In this document: positions 8,539-17,409 of the stretch, in pieces
Position numbering within the stretch: position 1 is the first letter of the stretch
Layout: each line of letters opens with the position of its first letter
IMG/VR virus record: IMGVR_UViG_3300027671_000001
Location: 1-60,058 of that record
Strand: one strand, 5' to 3'
DNA length: 60,058 nucleotides
From: a virus
Translations under genes and position numbers: made by a program
The notes under the pieces: model-generated
Told to the model about the DNA's origin: nothing
The model's database searches: none
The model's input: the letters and a program-made list of their open reading frames with translations, nothing else

Positions 8539-9282
8539 ATGATCCTCACGGCAGGCGATATCATCAAGCTTGCCTTGAAGGACTGTGGTGCCCTCGGCAT
8601 TGGCCAGAGTGCTGATGCCGAGGATACCAGTGACGCCTTCGACACGCTCAACATGATGCTGGCGCAGTGGAGCAGGAAGCGCTGGCTGGTTTATCACTTG
8701 GTCGACAAGTCGATTGTGAGTACGGGGGCGGTCAGCTACACCATTGGCCCCGGAGGGAACATCAATGTCCCTCAGCGGCCTGATAAGCTCTCGAGCGCCT
8801 TCTTGCGGCAGCTCCTGAACACGGTCCCCAATCAAATCGACTACCCCATTCGCATCATTACCGCTCGCGAGGACTACAACAGGATCGCGTTTAAGCAGCT
8901 TCCCTCTTTCACTCAGATGCTATTCTATGATGCGGTCTACCCGCTAGGGGTTATCTACCCGTACCCGCTGGCCCTTGCTTCGGTTTATGAGTACCATTTC
9001 ACCTTCAAGGATACCCTCACCGAGTTCCCGTCCCTTTCCACTGCCCTCAATCTGCCCCATGAATACTACGGGGCACTGTTGTACAATCTGATGGTCCGCC
9101 TCGGAGTTCGCTATCCGATTTCCAAGGACCAGCTGATGGCTGAACAGTGGAATGACGTGAAGGGACTTGCCAAGGATAGCCTCAATGTGCTGCGCGAGTC
9201 GAACATCGGCGTTGCTGTGCTCACCATGCCTTCGGGCCTGACGAAAGGAAGCCGGTACAACATCTACAGTGATTCCAACTAG
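8539..9282 (+). CDS. Head-completion adaptor, P22 gp4-like
   Basis: 247 residues. N terminus MILTAGDIIKLALKDCGALG, then DTLNMMLAQWSRKRWLVYHL, is the characteristic opening of P22 gp4-type tail accessory factors. These bind below the portal after packaging and start tail assembly. Later blocks include LPHEYYGALLYNLMVRLGVR. Length exceeds the 166 residues of P22 gp4 but fits many relatives. Followed, as in P22, by a gp10-like gene with one small gene between. Confidence 0.85.
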   Translation: MILTAGDIIKLALKDCGALGIGQSADAEDTSDAFDTLNMMLAQWSRKRWLVYHLVDKSIVSTGAVSYTIGPGGNINVPQRPDKLSSAFLRQLLNTVPNQIDYPIRIITAREDYNRIAFKQLPSFTQMLFYDAVYPLGVIYPYPLALASVYEYHFTFKDTLTEFPSLSTALNLPHEYYGALLYNLMVRLGVRYPISKDQLMAEQWNDVKGLAKDSLNVLRESNIGVAVLTMPSGLTKGSRYNIYSDSN

Positions 9283-9291
9283 GAGGTCTAA

Positions 9292-9723
9292 ATGGTTGCG
9301 TTGCCTCGCCTTGTCCCCGGTTTCCGCCCGGTCGATGGGACCGACTTGAATACGATCCTCAGCGAACTCTTCTCCACTGCCAACGGCATCACGGCAAAGG
9401 CTGGCGGTGGTGCAGCGACTGCAGTGCAGCTCAGCGCAGCGGTGAGCGAGGTCTCGGTTGTCGCCTCTGTCAATGACTCGGTGATGCTGCCCGCGGCGGA
9501 TTACTTGGGCAAGCGCAGGCGCGTCATTAACAACGGGGTCAGCATTCTCGCTGTGTATGCTCTCCAGGGCAACAATCCGGCCACCGGTACCCTCGATACC
9601 ATCACGGCAAACACGGCTAGCGCCCCCACGGCCAATGGCACCCTGGTGCCGGTTGCCGCGACCAAGATTTCCACCTTCGTTTGCTTCAAGCTCGGCCAAT
9701 GGAAACAGGACACCACCGCCTAA
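9292..9723 (+). CDS. Putative head/tail structural protein
   Basis: 143 residues, preceded by AGGAGG. It begins MVALPRLVPGFRPVDGTDLN and continues as a Val/Ala/Thr-rich beta-type sequence, e.g. DYLGKRRRVINNGVSILAVY. It resembles small beta-sandwich decoration or fibre-like proteins found between gp4- and gp10-like genes. No specific family recognised; a virion role is inferred from position. Confidence 0.65.
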   Translation: MVALPRLVPGFRPVDGTDLNTILSELFSTANGITAKAGGGAATAVQLSAAVSEVSVVASVNDSVMLPAADYLGKRRRVINNGVSILAVYALQGNNPATGTLDTITANTASAPTANGTLVPVAATKISTFVCFKLGQWKQDTTA

Positions 9724-11175
9724 GTGGTCGGACGGCTTCACAACGAGAATGGGCTTCCTCTCACTGAGGGAGCCTATACCTCGCGTGCGCTCATAGCAAA
9801 CGCGCAGCGGTGTGTTAATCTCTATCCGGAGAAAAATCCTGCTGACTCCGAAGCCCCGGTCACTCACAACGTAACCCCCGGACTTACCGTACTGAGCACA
9901 GCCCCGGTGCTGACCGAGGGCCGGTGCCTGTACCGCGCCAGCAACAATGTCATCTATGCGGTGGTGGGCAGCGGGGTCTACATGATCTCGGCCTCGTGGG
10001 TGTTCACACTCCTTGGCACCATCGGGACTACCAACGGCATCTGCTCGATGGTAGACGACGATACGCAGATACTTCTCGTCGATGGCTCGCCCACTGGCTA
10101 CAAGATCATCCTTAGCACGAATGTCTTCAGCAAGGTCACCGATGTTAACTTCTTCGGCGCGGATAAGGTAGGCTTTCTCGATACCCTCCTGGTCTCCAAT
10201 GTGGCCGCGACGCAGCAGTTTCAGTCCACCAAGCCCAACGTCTTCGTCTGGGACCCCCTCTACTTCGCCAGCAAGACCGGCTACAATGATCGCCTTGTTA
10301 CCCTCGCCGTCTGCCATCGAGAGATTTGGTTGCTGGGCAGCCAGACCTCGGAGGTTTGGTACAACGCAGGCAATGCCGGGTTCCCGTTTGCCCTCTTCCC
10401 TGGCACCTTCATTCAGCATGGTTGCGCGGCTAAATACTCGGTCGCCAAACATGACTTGAATGTCTTCTGGCTGAGTCAGGACGATGATGGCCAGGGCATC
10501 GTTGTCATGGGGTCCTACTACAAAGCCGAGCGCATCTCCACCTATGCGATTGAGAATGCCATCGCCGGGTACTCCAGGATCGATGATGCTATAGGCTTCA
10601 CCTATCAGCAGGGAGGTCATATCTTCTATGTCCTGACCTTCCCGACGGCAGATCGCACCTGGGTCTACGACAAACAGACCGATCTCTGGCATGAGCGGAA
10701 CTCGATTGACGCCAACGGCGTCGAGCATCGCTGGCGGCCCAACTGCGCAGTGAATGCCTACGGGACGGTGGTTGCGCTGGACTACCAGAATGGGAAGCTT
10801 TACAAGCTCGATCTGAACTCCTTCAATGAAGACGGCCTTCCGATTGTGCGGCGCAGGGGTTTCCCCCACCTCGTCTCCAATGGCAACCGGGTGTCTTACG
10901 CCTGCTTCCGCGCGGATATCCAGTGCGGGGAGATTGCAAACTACTCCCAGACCTCTCCCGCTCCGATGATCTTCCTTCGCTGGAGTGACGACCGAGGGCG
11001 CTCCTGGCGCAACCCGGTAGGGCAGAGCCTGGGCGCGACCGGGGAGTTCATCCTGCAGCCGCAGTGGCGCCGCCTGGGCATGGCGCGGGATAGGGTGTTT
11101 GAGCTTTTCTGGTCGATTGATGCTTTCACCGCGCTTAATGGGGCTTGGGTAGACCCTCTCCCGATGGGGAGCTAG
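9724..11175 (+). CDS. Tail hub / DNA stabilization protein, P22 gp10-like
   Basis: 483 residues against 472 in P22 gp10. It opens with GTG right after the preceding TAA. The N-terminal block GAYTSRALIANAQRCVNLYP (about residues 17-36), the internal FFGADKVGFLDTLLVSNVAA, and the WLSQDDDGQGIVVMGS and LPIVRRRGFPHL segments match the gp10-type pattern. In P22 the protein forms a hexamer that plugs the portal and holds tailspikes and needle. This supports a short, non-contractile tail. Confidence 0.88.
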   Translation: MVGRLHNENGLPLTEGAYTSRALIANAQRCVNLYPEKNPADSEAPVTHNVTPGLTVLSTAPVLTEGRCLYRASNNVIYAVVGSGVYMISASWVFTLLGTIGTTNGICSMVDDDTQILLVDGSPTGYKIILSTNVFSKVTDVNFFGADKVGFLDTLLVSNVAATQQFQSTKPNVFVWDPLYFASKTGYNDRLVTLAVCHREIWLLGSQTSEVWYNAGNAGFPFALFPGTFIQHGCAAKYSVAKHDLNVFWLSQDDDGQGIVVMGSYYKAERISTYAIENAIAGYSRIDDAIGFTYQQGGHIFYVLTFPTADRTWVYDKQTDLWHERNSIDANGVEHRWRPNCAVNAYGTVVALDYQNGKLYKLDLNSFNEDGLPIVRRRGFPHLVSNGNRVSYACFRADIQCGEIANYSQTSPAPMIFLRWSDDRGRSWRNPVGQSLGATGEFILQPQWRRLGMARDRVFELFWSIDAFTALNGAWVDPLPMGS

Positions 11176-12147
11176 ATGGCTGCCACCCCACAAAATATGG
11201 CGATGGCCCCAGCAGGGTTCAAGCTGGTGGAAGCCGATGGCTCTGCCACTCATACATTCCAGGAGTTCCTCCGCTGGGCGTGGGTCCGCTGTGGCGGGGG
11301 CTACGGCACCAAGCTGGGCCTGCAACAAACCGATGGCAGCGTCGTACAGGCAGACGGGGTAGTTGGAGCGGGAACTGGGATTAGCGTCTCGGCGGGCTAT
11401 CCGGCGACCGTCTCCCTCGCGGCCATCGCCAGCGACAGGTTCCTGGCCAACATTGGCGCTGGCGCGGCGGCACCGGTTCCCACCGATTTCCCGGCTTTCG
11501 TAACTCATGCGGGGATTACGTTTGCCGCTGCAGGTGCTGGGCTTGCCCAGGCCGGTTCCCTTCCGGTCACCCTGTCGCTGGCCACTGTCGCCAACCAGCG
11601 CCTCCTTGCCAATATCTCCGGTGGCGTCGCCGTGCCGAGTGCCAACACGCTCGCAGGCATAATGAATGCCATCTTCGGCGCGGGGGTAGCGGGACAATAC
11701 CTGGGCACCGGCCCAGGCTGGACAACCTCGCCTTATCTCAGTGCCACCTTGAGTGCCAATCAAGCCCAGGCAACGGGCGTTGCCGCAAAGATAATCTTCA
11801 ATACCGTGGAGTCGGACTCCAATGGCTGGTACAATAATGCAACAGGGCGCTATACGCCACTGTTGGCAGGACGGTACAGGGTGGGGGTTACGGTGGCGCA
11901 AAGTGGCACCACTGTCACTCAGGTTCAAACCTTTATTTACAAAAACGGTGCTCCTTTCAAAGTGTCGGAGATGTTCTTTACAGGAGGTACGGCCACACTG
12001 ACCTGCACGGCGTCGGCGATTGTCCAGATGAACGGCAGCACCGACTTTATCGAGGGCTTTGCTCAAATTACTGGGGGCGCTACAAACGCGCTAGGGGGTT
12101 CTGCTCCACAGCTTTCATGGATCGATGCGGAGTATTTAGGACCATGA
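11176..12147 (+). CDS. Tail-associated protein with C1q-like C-terminal domain
   Basis: 323 residues. The N-terminal third (FQEFLRWAWVRCGGGYGTKL) may anchor to the tail. A repetitive middle has two related units (SLAAIASDRFLANIGAGAAA and SLATVANQRLLANISGGVAV). The C-terminal 120 residues (KIIFNTVESDSNGWYNNATG ... AGRYRVGVTVAQSG...) look like a C1q/TNF-type jelly roll, a common receptor-binding head of phage fibres. Probably a short tail fibre or decoration protein. Its TGA overlaps the start of the next gene. Confidence 0.7.
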   Translation: MAATPQNMAMAPAGFKLVEADGSATHTFQEFLRWAWVRCGGGYGTKLGLQQTDGSVVQADGVVGAGTGISVSAGYPATVSLAAIASDRFLANIGAGAAAPVPTDFPAFVTHAGITFAAAGAGLAQAGSLPVTLSLATVANQRLLANISGGVAVPSANTLAGIMNAIFGAGVAGQYLGTGPGWTTSPYLSATLSANQAQATGVAAKIIFNTVESDSNGWYNNATGRYTPLLAGRYRVGVTVAQSGTTVTQVQTFIYKNGAPFKVSEMFFTGGTATLTCTASAIVQMNGSTDFIEGFAQITGGATNALGGSAPQLSWIDAEYLGP

Positions 12148-12728
12148 GACCCTTCGTCGTTTTCGCCATGCCCCGGTCCCGTAGTGCGTGGCTTGGCGCG
12201 TTCCTCACCTACGGAGAATGGGTATGCCTTCATGATATTTCTGCCGCTTTCCAAAGCACCGAAGATATCACCAGGGTCCTCGGCAGGCCTCACACCGGTA
12301 TATGCGACACTCAAATCGCGCTCCTCTGGCCCGAGGTTATCGAGGCATCTCCAAGTGCTAGGCTTGTTACACTGCGAAGACCAAAGAACGAAATCATCGC
12401 GAGCGGGGAGCGGCTCGGGTTCAACACGAGTAAGATCGGCCACGCTATCGACCGCCTGGATATCGCGATGAAGGAGATTGAAGGGTTGTCGGGAGTTCTC
12501 AAGATCACTTTTGCCGATCTGGCCACCGAGGCGGGTTGCAAGCGAGTCTTCGAGCACTGTCTCCCGCATCTCTTCGACCGTGGCTGGTGGCAGGCCATTT
12601 CTCCGATGAATATCCAGGTCGATCCAGAAATCGCACTTGTGCGGATACAGCGCAACCTTGCTGGCATCGCGACGACCTATAAGTCTGCAGTTCACTACTA
12701 TGATGGCTTGATGCGGAGACAGGCATGA
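12144..12728 (+). CDS. Sulfotransferase-like P-loop protein
   Basis: 194 residues from ATG 12144, which overlaps the preceding TGA (ATGA). The N terminus VVFAMPRSRSAWLGAFLTYG has the PRSxSxWL form of the 5'-phosphosulfate loop of sulfotransferases. RLVTLRRPKNEIIASGERLG (about residues 78-97) resembles the 3'-phosphate loop (RxPxxxxxS). Such enzymes move sulfate from PAPS to an acceptor. Here the gene is locked between tail and ejection genes, so the acceptor could be a tail component or a host surface glycan. Fold call moderately strong; substrate unknown. Confidence 0.72.
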   Translation: MRPFVVFAMPRSRSAWLGAFLTYGEWVCLHDISAAFQSTEDITRVLGRPHTGICDTQIALLWPEVIEASPSARLVTLRRPKNEIIASGERLGFNTSKIGHAIDRLDIAMKEIEGLSGVLKITFADLATEAGCKRVFEHCLPHLFDRGWWQAISPMNIQVDPEIALVRIQRNLAGIATTYKSAVHYYDGLMRRQA

Positions 12729-13807
12729 GATGGGACCCTAAGTCCGGGGAGCCTCCGGAGTACCTCTGCTCGTTCTTTGGCATTGGGGACTTTATCGACA
12801 GCACAGTGCTCCCGTTCTTCACTGACCTTGTGTCGTCGGGAAGCGCGGCACCTGCTGTAGATGCGGCATCAGCTGGGATCGACTTTGGAAGCCAAGCGGC
12901 ATCCGCTGGAATTGACACAGCAGCCCTGGCCGCTCCGGCCAACTTCGGCGGCTTGACTTCGGGAGGGCTCCCCGGTGGTTTTGGCACTCCGAGCCTTTCC
13001 ATCCCCGGCTCCAACCTTGTCGATATGAGCGGGGCACAGGGAGGGCAGTCTTGGTGGTCCCAACTTGGGAAGGACCTCGTCCCTAACCTGGGCACGGCGG
13101 CGCTCCTTTCAGGGGCGGGGAATATCGGAGGCGGGATTGCCGGAGCGATCGGGGCGGGGAACGCAGCGGACATTCAGTCGCGCGCAACGACTGCAGCCTC
13201 GAACAATGCCCTCACGGCAGGAACTCGCGCCCAGGCCCTGCTCGAGCCCTTCCGCCAGCTTGGTGTCGGCGCGGTGCCGCAGCTCCAAGCCCTCACCGGA
13301 ACCAATCCTGGGGGCAACCCGCTTACTGCCGCACTGACCAAGCCCTTCAACCCCTCCGATCTCGCCAACACCCCAGGCTACAAGTTCACCCTTGACCAGG
13401 GCCTGCAGGCCACTGAGAACGGCTACGCGGCGGGTGGACTTGGGCGCTCTGGTGCGGCCCTCAAGGGCGCAGCTGAGTATGCCACCGGCCTCGCGGACAA
13501 GACCTACAACACGCAGCTCCAGAACTACCTGACCCAGAACCGTCAGATCTACGACATGCTGTCTGGGCAGATTTCCACCGGGGAGAACGCAGCGGCGGGG
13601 GCGGGTAATCTTGGGGTAGGTGCCCAGACTGCCTCGAATAACCTCCTCACCAGTGGCGCTGCAGCCCAAGCATCTGGTATCATCGGGGGCACCAATGCGC
13701 TCACCGGAGCGGGTAACTCGATCGGCCAGAATGCAATCCTGATGAATATCCTGGCGCAGAACCAGCAGAACCAGAACCTGACCTCGCGCGGCAACCCCAA
13801 CGCCTAG
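12725..13807 (+). CDS. DNA ejection (injection) protein, gp7-type position
   Basis: 360 residues, first of three consecutive candidate ejection proteins, start overlapping the previous TGA by ATGA. Ala/Gly/Asn-rich, with a hydrophobic AALLSGAGNIGGGIAGAIGA segment near residue 120. The conserved-looking block NTPGYKFTLDQGLQATENGY followed by AAGGLGRSGAALKGAAEYAT is frequent in phage DNA-transfer proteins. Such proteins are packed in the head and form a channel through the envelope. Family inferred from this block and gene order. Confidence 0.75.
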   Translation: MRWDPKSGEPPEYLCSFFGIGDFIDSTVLPFFTDLVSSGSAAPAVDAASAGIDFGSQAASAGIDTAALAAPANFGGLTSGGLPGGFGTPSLSIPGSNLVDMSGAQGGQSWWSQLGKDLVPNLGTAALLSGAGNIGGGIAGAIGAGNAADIQSRATTAASNNALTAGTRAQALLEPFRQLGVGAVPQLQALTGTNPGGNPLTAALTKPFNPSDLANTPGYKFTLDQGLQATENGYAAGGLGRSGAALKGAAEYATGLADKTYNTQLQNYLTQNRQIYDMLSGQISTGENAAAGAGNLGVGAQTASNNLLTSGAAAQASGIIGGTNALTGAGNSIGQNAILMNILAQNQQNQNLTSRGNPNA

Positions 13808-13816
13808 GAGCCTTCC

Positions 13817-15481
13817 ATGCCGATTGATCCAGGCATTAGCCAAGGCATCATCCCGCCGCCGAACCCGCTGGCGGTTGCTGGGCAGGCTGCGACTCTGCAG
13901 AACCACCTCAACCAGTCCGCGCTGTTCAACCTGCAGACCCAAAGCCAGATGGCGGTCGGGCATGTGCTGCAGCAGAGCATCGGCGACGACGGGGAGATTG
14001 ATCTGCAGAAGGCGCTGACCCTCTCGCGAGATAACCCCATTGCTGCCTACGGGATGCAGGGTGTGGTGAACCAGGCTCTCCAGCGCAGCCTTACGCAGGC
14101 TCAGATATCCGAAAAATACCTCAAGATGTCCCATGACGTGATGGACACGCAGAACACTATGTTCGGCGCGCTCCTCGGGAAGGATAACGTCACTGACGCC
14201 GATATGAAGGACGCGACTGAGCAAGCCTATCGCTCCGTTGCTTCCAGTTCAAATATCCCGGACTCGCAGAAACGTACATGGATGGACTCGCTTATTCGTA
14301 ATGCATCCTCCGCTCCTGCCATCGGGACACCCGCGTTCAAGGAATGGCTGGTTACGAAGAACCAGCAATCTATGGATGCGAAGCAGCGCCTCGATGCGCT
14401 GACCGGAACCCAGCATGTGATTAAGGCTGGGGACAAGGATGTAATGGTCAAGTACGATCCGCAGCGTCAAGCCTCATTTGTCACGGGCATCCAGCCCTCT
14501 GGGCTGACCCCGGAGAAGCAAAGCGAGCTTATCAAGTCTGGGCCGCTTGGCGTGCCGACGCCGCGCCGAGATGTGGCTCCCACGTATGGTGGGGGCGGTT
14601 TCCAGGGCGCGACTGGACCTGGGGCGGGTGGTCAGCCTGGAGCCCAACCGAACCTGCTTTCTGGCCCAGCCCCGCAAGCTCCGCCTTCCGCGCAGACCGA
14701 CCAAGTTGCACCTGGGATGAGCCTCGGGGAAGGTCGCACTGTTGCGGGGGCGCAGACTGCGCCCCCGGCTCCCGCAGCACAAGCGACTCCTATGAGACCT
14801 CCGGTGCTGGCACGGCCTGCCCCCGGTGGAAGCTCTGCCACTACCGCCATGCAGGAGAACACTATCACTACCCAAGGCCCCAAGGCTGCGGAGTACAAGA
14901 ACAACCTCGACGAACGGGTGCAGGTCGGCAGCGACATGATGAAGAGGCTGGGAGAGGTTATCCCACTTCTCGACAAGATGCGTCAGGGCGGCGGCGCAGA
15001 TATCCGGGCGAAGCTGGCCGAGTATGCGCAGGCCATTCCAGGGGTGCCGAAATCTATTGTCGATGGCATCAACGGAGGCGATCTCGCAGCTTCGCAAGAG
15101 TTCCAGAAGTTCATGGTGCAGTATTCCACTGAGCAGCTCAAGCAAATCATGACTGGGGCGACCGGCAAGATTACCAATCTGGAGTGGGATGTCTTTCAGA
15201 AGAACAACCCGAGGCTCAACACTGACCCGGATGCGATCAAGAATATCTTCAATTTCGCCCAGAAGATATACGGCTGGGACCGGCAAGAGCAGAGCGCGTA
15301 TCTCAAGGAGTCGCAGAAGTCTGACTTCAACCCCACCCAATGGCCTGCCAAGTGGCAGCAGGAGATGACTGAAAAGGGGATCGTCAAGCCAAACCATCTC
15401 TACGTCGGTCCTCGTACCCCGGTGGAACCAGCCAAGGCGGGCTCCAAGCGGCCCCTTTCCGATTACGTCAGGGGACCCTGA
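13817..15481 (+). CDS. DNA ejection protein, gp20-type position
   Basis: 554 residues with a GGAG site before ATG 13817. The N-terminal part (residues 1-190) is Gln/Asn-rich and helical; a Pro/Gly/Ala linker spans about 235-350. The C-terminal helical domain includes KFMVQYSTEQLKQIMTGATG and ITNLEWDVFQKNNPRLNTDP, a pattern common in internal virion proteins of podoviruses. Probably packaged with the flanking proteins and ejected ahead of the DNA. No enzymatic motif seen. Confidence 0.75.
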   Translation: MPIDPGISQGIIPPPNPLAVAGQAATLQNHLNQSALFNLQTQSQMAVGHVLQQSIGDDGEIDLQKALTLSRDNPIAAYGMQGVVNQALQRSLTQAQISEKYLKMSHDVMDTQNTMFGALLGKDNVTDADMKDATEQAYRSVASSSNIPDSQKRTWMDSLIRNASSAPAIGTPAFKEWLVTKNQQSMDAKQRLDALTGTQHVIKAGDKDVMVKYDPQRQASFVTGIQPSGLTPEKQSELIKSGPLGVPTPRRDVAPTYGGGGFQGATGPGAGGQPGAQPNLLSGPAPQAPPSAQTDQVAPGMSLGEGRTVAGAQTAPPAPAAQATPMRPPVLARPAPGGSSATTAMQENTITTQGPKAAEYKNNLDERVQVGSDMMKRLGEVIPLLDKMRQGGGADIRAKLAEYAQAIPGVPKSIVDGINGGDLAASQEFQKFMVQYSTEQLKQIMTGATGKITNLEWDVFQKNNPRLNTDPDAIKNIFNFAQKIYGWDRQEQSAYLKESQKSDFNPTQWPAKWQQEMTEKGIVKPNHLYVGPRTPVEPAKAGSKRPLSDYVRGP

Positions 15482-15484
15482 GCC

Positions 15485-17374
15485 ATGGCTGATCCAGCCT
15501 TTGACGCGGTACAGGATGACAGCCTCGGGGGGCAGATCAAGCAGGCCCTTCGCGCAGGGTATACTCGCGATGAGGTCACCGAGCACCTTAAAACCCTGCC
15601 CTTCTATGACCGAGCGCTCAAGGATAACTACACCCCAGACGAAATCCTTGGCCACCCCGATATCCTCGATGCCTACAAGCAGCACGCGGCTGAGCAATGG
15701 GGGCCTGGACAGGCGGCGTTGAACGCCGGGACGCTGGGGGCGTGGCGACCCATTCAAGCGGGTATCCAGTCCGGCGCGATTGACCCGATGACCGGGGAGC
15801 TGACTACCAACACTGACGCCTATGCTCCGGCGATGAAGGAGTCCGGGATCAATAAGGAAGCCTGGGAGAGCCTGCATCCGGGGCAGAGCCTGGGCATCGA
15901 CATGGTGGCAAGCACCCCGGCTACCATGGTTGGCCTTGGCGCAGCGAACACTCTCACCCGCGCCGGGCTGCGTGGACTTCCGGCTGCGACACGCTTCTTC
16001 ATGGGGCAGGGTGGAACTGGTCCAATCTCCCGCACGGCCAGCACCATGACGCACGGCGCGCTGTCGGGAGCGGAGGCAGGAGGGATGCAAGCTGGGATGC
16101 ATCCAGAGATACCGTTCGAGGATCAGGTTGCTACTGGGGGCATGGCCGGTGGCGCGCTCGGCCCGGTTAGCCTGCTGACCAATCCACTCCTTCGCAGGGG
16201 CATCACGACCCGCAGTGCGCAGACCGCGCAAGATGCTGCTGCACTGGGGATTGATCTCACCCCGAAGCAACTCCAGCCGCGTCCTGGCTCGGTTTCGGAT
16301 GCGAAGGGCACGGATCAAATTCGCCAAGTCAACCGTGCGCTGTTCCGCACTATGGGGCATGACGCTGACGAGTTCACCCAGGATAACTTCGACGCAGCGG
16401 CGCATAGTATCAGCCGGGAGTTCCAGACGGTTATCCCGCGAGTTCACATCGACCCCGCGAATCCTGCGATGCATACGGCGATGACTAATCTGGAGACCGA
16501 TGCAGCAGCCTCTGCTGGGGCCAATCCGCTCACCGATCCGGCCTATCAGCGGTTCGAGTCGGCAATGATTGCCGTAAGGCGGAACTTGGCGGCTGCCGCT
16601 GGGCGCGGCACCCCGACCATGCCGGGAGTGCTCTCCGGCCAAGAATACGAGTACATGACGAAGAAGGGTGGCCTGGTAGACCGCCTCATCCAGAACCAAG
16701 AGACCAAGAACTGGGGCGTTCGCCTGCGCACTATCCTTGACGACGCCATGAGCGCGGCGACTCCGGCGGATAAGGCTGCGCTTGACACTGCGCGGCAGCA
16801 TTGGAAGAACATGATGATTCTGGAAGGCCCTGCCGAGAAGGCGCAGAACACCGGCGGCAATATCAACCCGGCGCATCTTCCTGGTGCGATCGCGAGGTCC
16901 TACAAGGACTATGCTTGGACTGGCGCGGGCAATCTCGGGACGATCTCCGAGGCTGGGGCTTTCATGAAGCAACGCCCCACTGCGCAAGGTGACACCTACC
17001 AACCGCCCTCTGGAACTGCCCTCATGAAGGCGTTCAAGAAGTTTGGTCCGACTGTGGGGGTTACTGCTGGGGCGCTCGAGCTGGCCCCGGCGGTTGCAGA
17101 GCATATGGTGAGTAATCCTCTTGGCGCGGCGGGAATACTTGGTGCGGCAGGTCTCGGGGCTGGGTATGGCGCACACCTGCTTACGCGGCACCTTACCCAG
17201 ATGCCAAGCTATCGAGACGCCATCATCAATCGGATACTTGATCCAACCGCTTTCCAGGCCGCTCCGAATGCCTTGATCGCGCCAACGGTTGGCGCGGCCA
17301 CGTCTTATGCTGATCACCCGGACGATCAACGGCTGGGAATACGGATGGGGCTGATACAGCCGCAGCCGCAATAA
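15485..17374 (+). CDS. DNA ejection protein, gp16-type position
   Basis: 629 residues, third in the ejection set, starting four bases after the previous stop. It contains long Ala/Gly-rich amphipathic or hydrophobic stretches (GAANTLTRAGLRGLPAATRF about 155; AAGILGAAGLGAGYGAHLL about 560) that could insert in membranes, and many helical segments. No transglycosylase active-site motif was found. By order it corresponds to P22 gp16, but similarity is too low to assert by eye. Confidence 0.72.
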   Translation: MADPAFDAVQDDSLGGQIKQALRAGYTRDEVTEHLKTLPFYDRALKDNYTPDEILGHPDILDAYKQHAAEQWGPGQAALNAGTLGAWRPIQAGIQSGAIDPMTGELTTNTDAYAPAMKESGINKEAWESLHPGQSLGIDMVASTPATMVGLGAANTLTRAGLRGLPAATRFFMGQGGTGPISRTASTMTHGALSGAEAGGMQAGMHPEIPFEDQVATGGMAGGALGPVSLLTNPLLRRGITTRSAQTAQDAAALGIDLTPKQLQPRPGSVSDAKGTDQIRQVNRALFRTMGHDADEFTQDNFDAAAHSISREFQTVIPRVHIDPANPAMHTAMTNLETDAAASAGANPLTDPAYQRFESAMIAVRRNLAAAAGRGTPTMPGVLSGQEYEYMTKKGGLVDRLIQNQETKNWGVRLRTILDDAMSAATPADKAALDTARQHWKNMMILEGPAEKAQNTGGNINPAHLPGAIARSYKDYAWTGAGNLGTISEAGAFMKQRPTAQGDTYQPPSGTALMKAFKKFGPTVGVTAGALELAPAVAEHMVSNPLGAAGILGAAGLGAGYGAHLLTRHLTQMPSYRDAIINRILDPTAFQAAPNALIAPTVGAATSYADHPDDQRLGIRMGLIQPQPQ

Positions 17375-17409
17375 CGCGGCACACGTTCTAAAATCGAAGG
17401 TGGGTTTTC

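Noticed and set aside
6550-8835. Long minus-strand open frame (about 760 codons) opposite the coat region
   Set aside because: It is antisense to clear coat and gp4-like genes, has no protein family pattern and follows from GC-rich third positions; rejected as shadow.
8944-12066. Very long minus-strand open frame (about 1,040 codons)
   Set aside because: Opposite the gp4-like, gp10-like and fibre-like genes; composition rich in Arg/Gly/His with no domains. Codon-bias artefact.
14474-17371. Long minus-strand open frame (about 965 codons)
   Set aside because: Antisense of two ejection protein genes; no ribosome site or recognisable motif.
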